From: Saprospirales bacterium
Lineage (GTDB): Bacteria; Bacteroidota; Bacteroidia; Chitinophagales; Saprospiraceae
Reading direction: 5' to 3'
Assembly (NCBI GenBank): GCA_002698985.1
Contig: PAAY01000101.1
Span: forward strand, 87,257-138,929
DNA: 51,673 nucleotides
Of this stretch, positions 40,932 to 48,525 are shown in pieces (within the stretch, counting starts at the first letter, position 1; every line of letters starts with the position of its first letter). Under the pieces are notes generated by a model. It searched no databases. It saw only the letters and a list, made by a program, of their open reading frames with translations, and was not told the origin of the DNA. The position numbers and the translations under genes are program-made.

Positions 40932-43133
40932 TTATTGGCCGAGGGCCTGTCGCAGTTTGCGGGCCTGCTCGGTATTGCCCTGTGCCTCGTAAATGCGGGC
41001 AGCCAGGTCGTAGGCAGCCCTGAAGTTGGGAGCCACCTCGATGCAATTTTGCAGGTCCTGCAGGGCACCGTTCAGGTCGTTTCGCTGTTGTTTGATCACT
41101 GCCAGGTAATACCATGCCGAGCCAAAATCCTCTTCTACCTTCAGGCAATGCTGCAAGTCCAGTTCGGCGGCAGCCGTATCACCCAGGTTCATGGCAGCCA
41201 TGGCCCGGTACAGCAGTCCACCGGTATTTTCCGGAGCCACCCGCAGCATCTGATCGGCGGCATGCCTTGCTTCGGCAAACTTGCCGAGGTTGATCTGCGC
41301 CATGGCCAGTTTCATCCAGGCCAATTCGTTGTCGGGGTAGGCCTGGGTTTCCCGCTCGTAGGCATCGGCGGCGGCCTGCCAGTTTTGCTGTTTGAAATAC
41401 TGCTCCGCATCAAACACCGGTCCCCCACCCTTTTCGATGGCGGTAAGCGGCACCCCATTGGCCGTCACGGTGAACTCCGTTCTGGCATTGGGCCAGGTAC
41501 CTGCCCGCAGGTGAGCCCCTTTGATGTACCGCGACGGGAAAATGCCGTAATCCCAGGGCCTTTCATAGCGGTTGTTGAAGCGCTGGTAGCGCACCTGCAC
41601 ATGCGGTCCGTATTTGGCGTTGGTATAAACCTGCAGGAGGTACGAGTAAGAGGAGGCGATGGTTACAGTGTCCGTCATTCCTTCTTTCAGAATGCCGGCA
41701 TCCTCCAGCTCTTCAACGGCCTGTTTCATGCTCACGCCCCAGTAGTCCGTTTCGAAATTGCCGAAGGCACCACTGATGCCCCCGCTGAGCGTGTTGAAAT
41801 ACACATAGGGGTATTGGTGATTGCGGACAATGAAGAGCGCCGACTCGGCAGCCATCAGGCCCACAATGGCGTACAGGGCGTATTTCCCCGTCTTGTTGTT
41901 CTGAAGCAGTTTTTCGGCTTTCAGCCAAAACAGGGAGGCCAGCACCACCATCGGTGTGTAAACGAACAGCAGGTGCCGCCAGCCGTCGTGCAAAATGCTG
42001 TCTTTGTAAATCACATAGGCCACGGGGAAGATGCTTGCGAAGAAAAGCATGAACACCGGCAGTACCGCATGTTCTTTGAAGAGCCGCTTCATCATGGCAA
42101 GGGCCCCGATGAAACCCGCCAGCGCAAACAGCGGAATGGTGCGCCAGATCCATTGCACGGGATAGTCCCAGGAGGTCTGGTCGCTCATCACATTTTCGCC
42201 TTTGAACAGCACACGTATCTTGATGCCCAGCTTCGAAAATTCGCCCAGGGCTTCAAAGGGATTTTTGAAAGGCGCCTGCATGGCCCAGGGCCAAAACAGC
42301 ACCGCCAGCAGGTAGCCCGCCAGGGCAATGCCCAGCGCCCAGGCCGCATAGCGCAGTGTTTTCTTTCCTTCGGTAAATACGGCGCCAAGCCCGTTTCTGA
42401 CCCAGAAGTCCAGCCCCGCCCACATGAACAGGTAGGCGATGAGCAGCATACCCCCCGCCCGGGTACCGATGGCCAGTCCGATGCCGGCCACCACTCCCAA
42501 AGCCGTCTTCCAGCTGGGTTTCTCGCTGTTCCGGAAGAAAAGCAGCATGTAGTACAGCGCCATGATGTACCCGGCGGCAAAGGGAATGTCTTTGGGGTTC
42601 ATCAGCGAATGCCCCAGAAAGCGGGGCGACAGGAACAGGAAGGCCAGGGTGAGGATGCCCGCCCGCCAACCGGCAATTTCCCTGGCCAGCAAGCTGGCAA
42701 AAAGCATGGCCAACACCCCAAACAGGGCATTGTAAAAATGCCGCACCTTGTGGTAGCCCGCATCCATCCAGGTGTAGCCCATGGCCCGGTTGGTAAAACC
42801 GGTCAAAATGTCGAACACCCCACCGTAGTAGTGCATGTTTCCCTTCGGAATGTTGAGCGCAGCGGTATCGGCACCTAAGCTGAGGTAGTAATCCACCAGC
42901 TTCTCGGAATAGTCGTGCTGAAACTCATCGTCGGCGTTGATGCCGCTGTCCATGGCCAGGAAAACCGTGACCACCAGCACCACCGCCAGCAGCCCGGTAA
43001 AAATCTTTTTGAGAAAGTCGTCCTTTTCGGAAAGGTAGGAGGGCCTGTCCAGCCACTTCGGAAATCCAGAGGCAGTTTTCTGTGGTCTTTGTGGCTTTTG
43101 CTTTGGCCGTTGCTTTTTCGTTCGCTTACTCAT
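40932..43133 (-). CDS. GT39/PMT-like multispanning membrane protein with C-terminal TPR repeats
   Basis: 733 residues from the ATG at 43133 (MSKRTKKQRPKQKPQRPQ, a basic cytosolic tail); a longer frame to 43346 is ignored. About ten hydrophobic helices between 45 and 430 follow the plan of glycosyltransferase-C enzymes. The acidic pair in the first external loop (GINADDEFQHDYSEKL, about 63-78) sits where the catalytic Asp is found in PMT/ArnT proteins. The LSPRFLGHSLMNPKDIPF segment follows. A periplasmic part (about 430-590) precedes three or four TPR units (about 595-733, AADAYERETQAYPDNELAWMKLAMA and others). It probably uses a polyprenyl-linked sugar to modify an exported product; the acceptor is unknown. 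Confidence 0.75.
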   Translation of the reverse strand: MSKRTKKQRPKQKPQRPQKTASGFPKWLDRPSYLSEKDDFLKKIFTGLLAVVLVVTVFLAMDSGINADDEFQHDYSEKLVDYYLSLGADTAALNIPKGNMHYYGGVFDILTGFTNRAMGYTWMDAGYHKVRHFYNALFGVLAMLFASLLAREIAGWRAGILTLAFLFLSPRFLGHSLMNPKDIPFAAGYIMALYYMLLFFRNSEKPSWKTALGVVAGIGLAIGTRAGGMLLIAYLFMWAGLDFWVRNGLGAVFTEGKKTLRYAAWALGIALAGYLLAVLFWPWAMQAPFKNPFEALGEFSKLGIKIRVLFKGENVMSDQTSWDYPVQWIWRTIPLFALAGFIGALAMMKRLFKEHAVLPVFMLFFASIFPVAYVIYKDSILHDGWRHLLFVYTPMVVLASLFWLKAEKLLQNNKTGKYALYAIVGLMAAESALFIVRNHQYPYVYFNTLSGGISGAFGNFETDYWGVSMKQAVEELEDAGILKEGMTDTVTIASSYSYLLQVYTNAKYGPHVQVRYQRFNNRYERPWDYGIFPSRYIKGAHLRAGTWPNARTEFTVTANGVPLTAIEKGGGPVFDAEQYFKQQNWQAAADAYERETQAYPDNELAWMKLAMAQINLGKFAEARHAADQMLRVAPENTGGLLYRAMAAMNLGDTAAAELDLQHCLKVEEDFGSAWYYLAVIKQQRNDLNGALQDLQNCIEVAPNFRAAYDLAARIYEAQGNTEQARKLRQALGQ

Positions 43134-43275
43134 GCCGGATGTTTGATGATGAAAACCGGCCGCAAAATAGCAAAACTGCGGGGGAGGGTGGGTATTGAGG
43201 AGGTTCGGGCTGTGATTGTGAGTGTGGCTATACTCAACACTTGGCGGATGAGTGAATGAAGAAATTAATAAAGTG

Positions 43276-43308
43276 TTTTTGGGGTTTGATGTGCGTTTTG
43301 TAGCTTCG
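43276..43308 (+). promoter_or_regulatory. Candidate promoter ahead of the cassette region
   Basis: TTTTTG (43276-43281), a 19-nt spacer and TAGCTTCG (43301-43308) match the Bacteroidota TTTG-N19/21-TAnnTTTG promoter with one mismatch in the -7 element. Transcription would start near 43314 and run through the small frame at 43372 into the 43535 gene. The rest of 43134-43371 shows nothing else I can name. Confidence 0.45.
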
Positions 43309-43371
43309 CACAGTAGGAATCGTTCATCCGGAAGGAGCTTCAACAAACTTACATTTTGGGGAAACTTTGCG

Positions 43372-43488
43372 ATGACTCCCGTGCAATCTACGGGAATTCA
43401 CTTGCAAGGCCTTGATCTACGAAAAGTTAAAACAATCACCCCTAAATTGAACTTGGATGAATATATGAAGGTGGTAAGTATTGAATAA
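43372..43488 (+). CDS. Possible 38-residue small protein
   Basis: ATG at 43372 to TAA at 43488. The C-terminal half, ITPKLNLDEYMKVVSIE, resembles the middle of another tiny frame before the 47685 gene (ISKLNLDKFTRVIKGK), so the two may be related or derive from one precursor. It ends just before the hairpin at 43483. There is no recognisable domain and no ribosome-binding site, so it may be a gene remnant. Confidence 0.25.
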   Translation: MTPVQSTGIHLQGLDLRKVKTITPKLNLDEYMKVVSIE

Positions 43489-43522
43489 ACGACATTCGTT
43501 TATTCGGACGTTGGTGGTAATT
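43483..43522 (+). other. Left boundary of a cassette-like unit: hairpin plus CGTTGGTGGTA
   Basis: GAATAAACGA-CAT-TCGTTTATTC (43483-43505) is a perfect 10-bp hairpin followed by GGACG and TTGGTGGTAATT (43511-43522). The last block is the inverted copy of the sequence just after the downstream gene (ACTACCACCAAC, 44555-44566). Together they resemble the end of one integron attC site and the start of the next cassette. Confidence 0.45.
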
Positions 43523-43534
43523 AAAAAGAAATAA

Positions 43535-44551
43535 ATGGCGACAAGGCAACAAATTGACCAAATTATAGAACAAATCAAGGCTAAACTTGAAACATTGTCC
43601 GAATTTCAAATTGAAGACTTAGTTAGGGAAAATGATCTTGGGAGCCAACTATGTTTCAAAGACGCTGAACCTACTATTTTGCGAACAATAGAATTGTTTA
43701 ACAGAACTAAAACTGTAAACCTTGAAGACGTACCATATAACCTACTGAATAACTTCAATTCTCAGCTTGACAAAGCAATTCAAATGTTCACGCAATTCAG
43801 AGACTTTAATGCAAATCAAAACAATCCCGTTAATCAGAGAAATAATCTAGTAAACCAATTTGAGAATCAGTTTGACGAATTTTACCAGCATACACTTCCT
43901 ATACTGACTGTTGGACTATTAAGTGGAAATGATTTATCCGTTCAGCAAGCAAAACTTGACCAACTGACCTCTGAATTAGAGAAAAAAACAAAAGAGACTG
44001 AAGAAAAGGGAGCTGAATACTTAAAAAAGCTTGAAGAAACTTTGAAGAGTGCCGAAGAAGCTGCTGCTAAGGTTGGAGTTTCGAGACATTCTCAAATTTT
44101 TAAAACTGAATCAACTGAACATGAAGAGCAAGCTAAGGCTTGGCTTAAATGGACTGTTGGTGTACTAGTAGCAATCGTAGTAACTTCTATAATTTTCATT
44201 TTCTTGTTCCCAGATTCTAATTCGACTAGTGCAGAAATAATTCAATTCTCAATAACCAAAATTGTTATCCTTTCCGCTTTATTCTATGGACTTTCAATTT
44301 GTAATCGCAATTACAAAGCACATAGACACAATGCGACCTTGAATAAACACAGGCAGAATGCCCTATCCACATTTGAAACTTTTGCGAAAGCTGCAGGAAC
44401 AGACAATCAAACTAAGAATGCAGTTCTTATTGAAGCAACTCACACAATTTTTTCAAATCAACAGACAGGATATTTAAGTTCTGAAAGGGACAATGATTCT
44501 TCTAACAAGATTGTAGAAATAATTAAAAACGTAGCGACCAATAAAGAATAA
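43535..44551 (+). CDS. A+T-rich coiled-coil protein with two membrane helices, unknown function
   Basis: 338 residues. N-terminal helical soluble part (about 1-140), a charged coiled coil (about 145-182, LEKKTKETEEKGAEYLKK), then two membrane helices at about 206-229 (WTVGVLVAIVVTSIIFIFLF) and 238-258 (ISITKIVILSALFYG-like), and a short helical tail. The family is not recognised; the shape is like many accessory or defence-associated membrane proteins but nothing specific supports that. Codons are clearly richer in A+T than the flanking GT39-like and DUF4919 genes. It is the only gene between inverted repeats of integron-cassette type. Confidence 0.7.
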   Translation: MATRQQIDQIIEQIKAKLETLSEFQIEDLVRENDLGSQLCFKDAEPTILRTIELFNRTKTVNLEDVPYNLLNNFNSQLDKAIQMFTQFRDFNANQNNPVNQRNNLVNQFENQFDEFYQHTLPILTVGLLSGNDLSVQQAKLDQLTSELEKKTKETEEKGAEYLKKLEETLKSAEEAAAKVGVSRHSQIFKTESTEHEEQAKAWLKWTVGVLVAIVVTSIIFIFLFPDSNSTSAEIIQFSITKIVILSALFYGLSICNRNYKAHRHNATLNKHRQNALSTFETFAKAAGTDNQTKNAVLIEATHTIFSNQQTGYLSSERDNDSSNKIVEIIKNVATNKE

Positions 44552-44556
44552 AAAAC

Positions 44557-44687
44557 TACCACCAACAATGGCTATAAGTAATTGCTTGTTCTCGTCTACT
44601 TCTGAAAATCCTCGCGGATTTTCAGTTTGGTGTGTACTTGCTAAGTTAAGTGCTAAACCACGCAACTACTCATAGCCGAAAACGTTG
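44557..44687 (+). repeat. attC-like imperfect inverted repeat after the cassette-like gene
   Basis: TACCACCAAC (44557-44566) is complementary to GTTGGTGGTA at the left end of the unit. GGCTATAAGTAATTGC (44570-44585) pairs in 14 of 16 positions with GCAACTACTCATAGCC (44662-44677). A perfect 10-bp hairpin CTGAAAATCC-TCGC-GGATTTTCAG (44602-44625) lies inside. GAAAACGTTG (44678-44687) supplies a possible G/TT crossover point at 44684. The length of about 130 bp is within the attC range. The 7-nt boxes do not match the classical RYYYAAC/GTTRRRY consensus exactly, and no integrase is in the window. Confidence 0.5.
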
Positions 44688-44725
44688 CAAATAATAATCA
44701 CACAAGCACTTACCCCCCCCTCCCC

Positions 44726-45472
44726 CTAATTCTTCTTCATTTCCTTTTTCTTCTTCTTCCTTTCCTTCCCAGCTGCCTTTTTCGGTGAATCCAGCGATCC
44801 GCCAAACATCTCCTCCAGGCTCTTGAAGTGCTGCTGCACATTGAAATACAGCCCCTCGACCTCGTATTCATTTTTCTCGACCGACAGGTAATCACAGGGA
44901 TACACCAGCGTCTGTTCCCCGCCATATTCAAAGCCGATGATGTTCAGGATGAAATACTCATCCGGTACCTTGTTCACGTGGATGGCGGTCTCCACAGTCA
45001 GCCCATCGCCTGTTTCCATAATGGCAGCGATCAGGCCCTGCAGTTGAATCATCAGCACTTCGAATTTGTCCTTCTTTTCCAACAAGTCAGACACCACCAG
45101 CAGTTGGTACCGCTCTTCCAGGTCGAAAGGCGCCTCAGCCAGGTACGCTTCCAGGGCCTTTTCAGCCTGGGCCAGCGCTTCGGGATCTGGCTCTTCTTCC
45201 CGCATGATCCTCCGGGTCTCCTCATCTTCGAAGCGGTTCATAGAAGACCAGCCCTCCTGCAGCGTGGCACCGTAATACAAATGGAAGTAGTCCATGGTGG
45301 TCAGGGTGGTGTCACCAGACTTGAACAGCTCCAATAGCCGGGGATAGTAATACATCGAGTTGGAATCTGAAATGGCCTGATCGAGTTGCTCGTAATCCAC
45401 CAGCAGGTAATCATTCTGGCCAAAAAGCCCCACAGCAGGAAGGAAAAACAGCGAGAAGATGATTGCTTTCAT
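44726..45472 (-). CDS. Exported DUF4919-like protein
   Basis: 248 residues from the ATG at 45472, which begins a signal peptide (MKAIIFSLFFLPAVGLFG) cleaved before QNDYLLVDYE; a longer frame to 45535 is rejected. The segment SMYYYPRLLELFKSGDTTLTTMDYFHLYYGATLQ (about 39-72, shown here as the recognisable part) matches the opening of the DUF4919 family of Bacteroidota. The remainder has the family's EEPDPEALAQAEKALEAYL helix and a C-terminal beta part with YCDYL-like PCDYLSVEKNEYEVEGLYF, then a Lys-rich tail KERKKKKKEMKKN. The function is unknown. Confidence 0.7.
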   Translation of the reverse strand: MKAIIFSLFFLPAVGLFGQNDYLLVDYEQLDQAISDSNSMYYYPRLLELFKSGDTTLTTMDYFHLYYGATLQEGWSSMNRFEDEETRRIMREEEPDPEALAQAEKALEAYLAEAPFDLEERYQLLVVSDLLEKKDKFEVLMIQLQGLIAAIMETGDGLTVETAIHVNKVPDEYFILNIIGFEYGGEQTLVYPCDYLSVEKNEYEVEGLYFNVQQHFKSLEEMFGGSLDSPKKAAGKERKKKKKEMKKN

Positions 45473-45617
45473 TGCAGATTGTTTTTGATCTGTATAATGA
45501 TGCCGGAGGGATAAGTAACGGTTGTGTGGGGACAAGATAAACTCTTTGTCTATAGTGAGTTACTTCATCAACACCACTCAAATCCAGCCGGAATCTAAAA
45601 AAAATGACCTACCAGGT

Positions 45618-45649
45618 TTTGTGTTTTAATTGATGCTTTTTTAGCTTTG
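45618..45649 (+). promoter_or_regulatory. Consensus Bacteroidota promoter for the 45790 gene
   Basis: TTTG (45618-45621), a 20-nt spacer and TAGCTTTG (45642-45649) match the primary sigma promoter of Bacteroidota exactly in both elements and spacing. Transcription would begin near 45655, giving a leader of about 135 nt before the ATG at 45790. The rest of 45473-45789 holds nothing else recognised. Confidence 0.65.
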
Positions 45650-45789
45650 ACTTCACCTCGGCAAAGATGAGCTGAGAGAATAAAATTGAATTACCTCTTT
45701 AACTTCAATGATGTTAGGATAACCGAAGGTGTGCAAAACAAGACGAGCAACATTCGATTATTTGAACATTACGAGCAATTAAACAAGAC

Positions 45790-46500
45790 ATGAGTGAGAT
45801 AATTGATAAATTAGAAAGTCTTGATGCTGAAGATGTGAAAAATGCTTTTAAAGAATTACTTCAAGACTATTTGACACCTGCCTTTGGTTCAATTTCAAAA
45901 AGAGATTTTGACATTCTACTTTTTATCAAACTTCAAAAGTTGGGTATTTTTGATAAAAATCCTGAAATATACAAACTTGTTTCAGAATTAAGAGTAACAA
46001 GATCAAAGGCAAGAAATCTTCTCTATGAATCAAAGCTTAGACAAACAAGTAAAACAGAACTGGACCAGGAATTAAGAGAACTGCTCAAAAACCCGATTTT
46101 CTTAAAGGACAATGATAAAATTGGAATTGAAATAGACAATCCTTACCTGATTGACCATTTACGGGCTAAACTTAAATCACTCAACCATATAACCGACGGT
46201 TCATTTTCACCGGAATTGGTTCGCTTGACAACAGACGCATTTGTTGCTCTCTTTGAATCTTATCTACCCGAAGATTCCAAAGACAACATAAAAAAAGCCT
46301 TCATTGCAATTGGCGCAAAAACAGACACTTCACTAAAAGGCTTATTAAAAGGCGTGTTTAAAAAATTAGGGTCGAAAATTGCAGATGAAGCAGGCGGAAA
46401 AATTGCAGAGTCAGCTGGCGAATACCTCGAACCATTAATTAATGGCAGTATAGATTTAATGAAAAACAAATTCGCCGATTTTTTTCTCGAAACAAAATAG
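45790..46500 (+). CDS. A+T-rich helical protein, unknown function
   Basis: 236 residues, mostly alpha-helical, without signal peptide. The N-terminal part (about 1-95) has KRDFDILLFIKLQKLGIFDKNP and the HTH-like LVSELRVTRSKARNLLYESKLRQ (about 60-85). The C-terminal part (about 160-236) has a Gly/Lys-rich amphipathic run LLKGVFKKLGSKIADEAGGKIAESAG that could associate with membrane. The family is not recognised. It has its own consensus promoter and a long palindrome immediately after the stop. Its low G+C and position beside a ddl fragment suggest it is acquired DNA. Confidence 0.65.
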   Translation: MSEIIDKLESLDAEDVKNAFKELLQDYLTPAFGSISKRDFDILLFIKLQKLGIFDKNPEIYKLVSELRVTRSKARNLLYESKLRQTSKTELDQELRELLKNPIFLKDNDKIGIEIDNPYLIDHLRAKLKSLNHITDGSFSPELVRLTTDAFVALFESYLPEDSKDNIKKAFIAIGAKTDTSLKGLLKGVFKKLGSKIADEAGGKIAESAGEYLEPLINGSIDLMKNKFADFFLETK

Positions 46501-46506
46501 TTTAGC

Positions 46507-46541
46507 AAGTTAGGCGGTAACTTGAAGTTACCGCCTAACTT
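46507..46541. terminator. 17-bp perfect palindrome after the 45790 gene
   Basis: AAGTTAGGCGGTAACTT (46507-46523), one central G, and its exact complement (46525-46541) form a very stable hairpin 6 nt after the stop codon. It lacks a T tract, so it may be a bidirectional terminator of weak type or a recombination site. The GTTAGGC...GCCTAAC order is the reverse of an attC site. Confidence 0.5.
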
Positions 46542-46548
46542 TAACAAC

Positions 46549-46705
46549 TCACCTGGTCCTTTGCAACCGTCTGTTCCTCTCAAACCGGGCCACTCCCAGT
46601 CCGATCAATTCTTCGATCAGTTTAGTATAAGGCAGGCCGGCCGCCTCCCAGAGTTTCGGATTCATGGAGATGTTGGTGAAGCCGGGGAGGGTGTTGGGTT
46701 CGTTG
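46549..46705 (-). pseudogene. Duplicated 3' fragment of D-alanine--D-alanine ligase
   Basis: The minus strand encodes [20 protein letters not shown] followed by [25 protein letters not shown], almost the same as the C-terminus of the intact ddl 2 kb away (48526-49596), including its stop region. Nucleotide identity is very high over about 46640-46705 and falls off toward the end. Homology stops abruptly near 46705. It has no catalytic core, so it is a non-functional fragment or the scar of an insertion at the ddl 3' end. Confidence 0.85.
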
Positions 46706-46785
46706 TGGGCATCGGCTGGCCATTGGCTCACGTCCCATTATTAATTCTGTGTAAGGTTTTGTGGCTCAGTAGCAGTTTAAATTTC

Positions 46786-46793
46786 TAATTTTG
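46786..46793 (+). promoter_or_regulatory. Candidate -7 element for the pRiA4b-like gene
   Basis: TAATTTTG matches TAnnTTTG exactly and would start RNA near 46799, about 85 nt before the ATG at 46885. The nearest TTTG upstream is 24 nt away, longer than the usual 19-21. Confidence 0.4.
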
Positions 46794-46884
46794 CCATAGC
46801 GCATTTTTAGTATTCGCAGGTCTTGATGGTGAATCAATGACCTTCGGATACTCAAACATTTGGAGCATAAAAAAAACAACGACA

Positions 46885-47445
46885 ATGGACGACATCATCC
46901 AACTAAAAATCACCCTGCAATGGACGAAGCCACCAATTTGGAGACGAGTGCTGGTGGACAAGAGAACAACATTTGTTGAACTTCATGAGATCATTCAAAT
47001 CGTCATGGGCTGGGAAGATTACCACCTTTACGAGTTCAATGTTAAACAACGCCGAATTGGAGATGTAAACAATGAGTTTGACTTTTCCATTGACGACGAA
47101 TTGGAAGATGGTTCAATCTTAACACTTGGCAGTGTTATCACAAATACCAAAGAAACATTTGAATACGAATACGATTTTGGTGACGGCTGGAACCATAAAA
47201 TCCTCGTGGAAAAATTTCTGCCCCGGGACAGTTCAAAAAAGTATCCGGTGTGCATTGACGGAAAATTAAATTGCCCGCCTGAAGACTGTGGTGGAGTCGG
47301 TGGCTTTTACCGCCTCCTTGCCATTCTCAAAGACAAAAAACATCCCGAACACAAAGAAATGCTTGAGTGGCTCGGAGGAAGCTATGACCCCGAACATTTT
47401 GACAAAGACCAGGTAAATCTTGAATTAGAAGAATTCAGTGATTAA
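46885..47445 (+). CDS. Plasmid pRiA4b ORF-3 family protein
   Basis: 186 residues from the ATG at 46885 (MDDIIQLKITLQWTKPPIWRRV), the standard start of the family; the in-frame upstream codons are not conserved-looking. Family signatures: IWRRVLVDKRTTFVELHEII, HLYEFNV, YEYDFGDGWNHKILVE (about 92-107) and CIDGKLNCPPEDCGGVGGF (about 125-143). The family is found as cargo of plasmids and IS1096-like elements and as solitary chromosomal genes; its biochemical function is unknown. It lies between the ddl fragment and the intact ddl, consistent with mobile cargo. Confidence 0.88.
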   Translation: MDDIIQLKITLQWTKPPIWRRVLVDKRTTFVELHEIIQIVMGWEDYHLYEFNVKQRRIGDVNNEFDFSIDDELEDGSILTLGSVITNTKETFEYEYDFGDGWNHKILVEKFLPRDSSKKYPVCIDGKLNCPPEDCGGVGGFYRLLAILKDKKHPEHKEMLEWLGGSYDPEHFDKDQVNLELEEFSD

Positions 47446-47553
47446 TTCGAAGATTGAAGGGAGCGACAGCAATAAAATCAGACGCCGCTTAACCCACAGT
47501 TACAAATATGCGGGCAAACCATATTTGACAAGTTAGTTTTGTAGATTGCTTCA

Positions 47554-47688
47554 ATGACTCTTGAACTCTTGCGCCTCAATTCCAACATTTCCAAGTTAAA
47601 CCTGGACAAATTTACGAGGGTAATAAAGGGGAAATGTATGGCACTTGAAAGCTCGGCCATTACCAACAAGCTCAACAAATTCAAATGA
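47554..47688 (+). CDS. Possible 44-residue small protein overlapping the next gene by ATGA
   Basis: ATG at 47554 to TGA at 47688. The stop overlaps the ATG (47685) of the next gene in the sequence ATGA, an arrangement typical of translational coupling. TAGTTTTG at 47534-47541 is an exact -7 element just upstream. The sequence MTLELLRLNSNISKLNLDKF resembles part of the small frame at 43372-43488. No known domain. Confidence 0.35.
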   Translation: MTLELLRLNSNISKLNLDKFTRVIKGKCMALESSAITNKLNKFK

Positions 47689-48455
47689 ACGATTTCCAAA
47701 GAAGATTCAAGAATTACGATAACCAGCAACTTCTAAAAATTATAGAAGACGTTGAAAATTACGAGCCCGCAGCGGTTGAAGCAGCTAAATTGGAGCTATC
47801 AAAAAGGGATGTTAGTCAAGAAGAAATTCAGGCTGCAAGCAAGGCGTTGCAGGAAAAGCGAGCCAAAGTCGACCAGACGAGGAAGCAAATGAAAAAAGCA
47901 GAAGAAAAGGCCAAGTCATTAGGTGCCGAAATACTTGAAACAGTAAACCCGATCAAGAAAAACCCTCAAAGTTCTGACGAAAAAATAAACCTGATCGCAA
48001 TTGTTTTTGGGCTCATAGCAATCTTTCAAATCGTCCAGATATTCGGCACTCCACAATTAATAGCACCCAGCATTATAGACGTAATACCTATCCTACTTTT
48101 ACCAATTGCCGTTTTCCTGTTTTGGAAAAGAAATAAGATTGGCTGGGTTTTGATGACAGCTCTTTTCGTTTACAACGTTATCAATTCCATTGGAATACTC
48201 TTCCTGTCCTGGGGATGGTTCCAGACAGATGAATACTCATCCCAGGATGTTCAAATTGATTTTCAGGAAATAGACAATTTATTTCCTCAACCAAATCCGG
48301 TTATACACCTTGTCATCATAATACTCTTCGGTGCAGCACTTTGGGTAATTAGCAAAGAAGATTTAAGAAGGGAATTTCAAATCGATGTTGAAAGCTGTTT
48401 GATGACAATCGGAATTTCCGCTTTACTTACTGCAATAGTCATGGGCTTGATCTGA
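47685..48455 (+). CDS. Five-helix membrane protein with N-terminal coiled coil, unknown function
   Basis: 256 residues. The cytosolic N-terminus (about 1-95) begins MNDFQRRFKNYDNQQLLKII and contains EPAAVEAAKLELSKRDVSQEEI and a Lys/Glu-rich coiled coil. Five predicted membrane helices follow at about 100-121, 128-147, 151-175, 203-220 and 235-254. The opening (repeated nodule around LLKII, then YEPAAVEAAKLELSKR) is similar to short motifs in many uncharacterised Bacteroidota membrane proteins, but I cannot name a family. It is possibly coupled to the small frame ending at its start, and sits in the A+T-rich interval next to ddl. Confidence 0.7.
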   Translation: MNDFQRRFKNYDNQQLLKIIEDVENYEPAAVEAAKLELSKRDVSQEEIQAASKALQEKRAKVDQTRKQMKKAEEKAKSLGAEILETVNPIKKNPQSSDEKINLIAIVFGLIAIFQIVQIFGTPQLIAPSIIDVIPILLLPIAVFLFWKRNKIGWVLMTALFVYNVINSIGILFLSWGWFQTDEYSSQDVQIDFQEIDNLFPQPNPVIHLVIIILFGAALWVISKEDLRREFQIDVESCLMTIGISALLTAIVMGLI

Positions 48456-48525
48456 CAACAGTGGCACACTTCCTCCTATCCTTAATCCCAGCCACCCCTG
48501 CAACCCCAGCAGGCCCATCCAATCC

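Noticed and set aside
40935-42878. 647-codon plus-strand open frame antisense to the GT39-like gene
   Set aside because: It mirrors a G+C-rich gene whose minus-strand product has clear membrane helices and TPRs; the antisense product is His/Gln/Gly-rich with no domain.
46507-46541. Integron attC site
   Set aside because: GTTAGGC comes before GCCTAAC, the reverse of the attC order, and there is no room for the central unpaired region.
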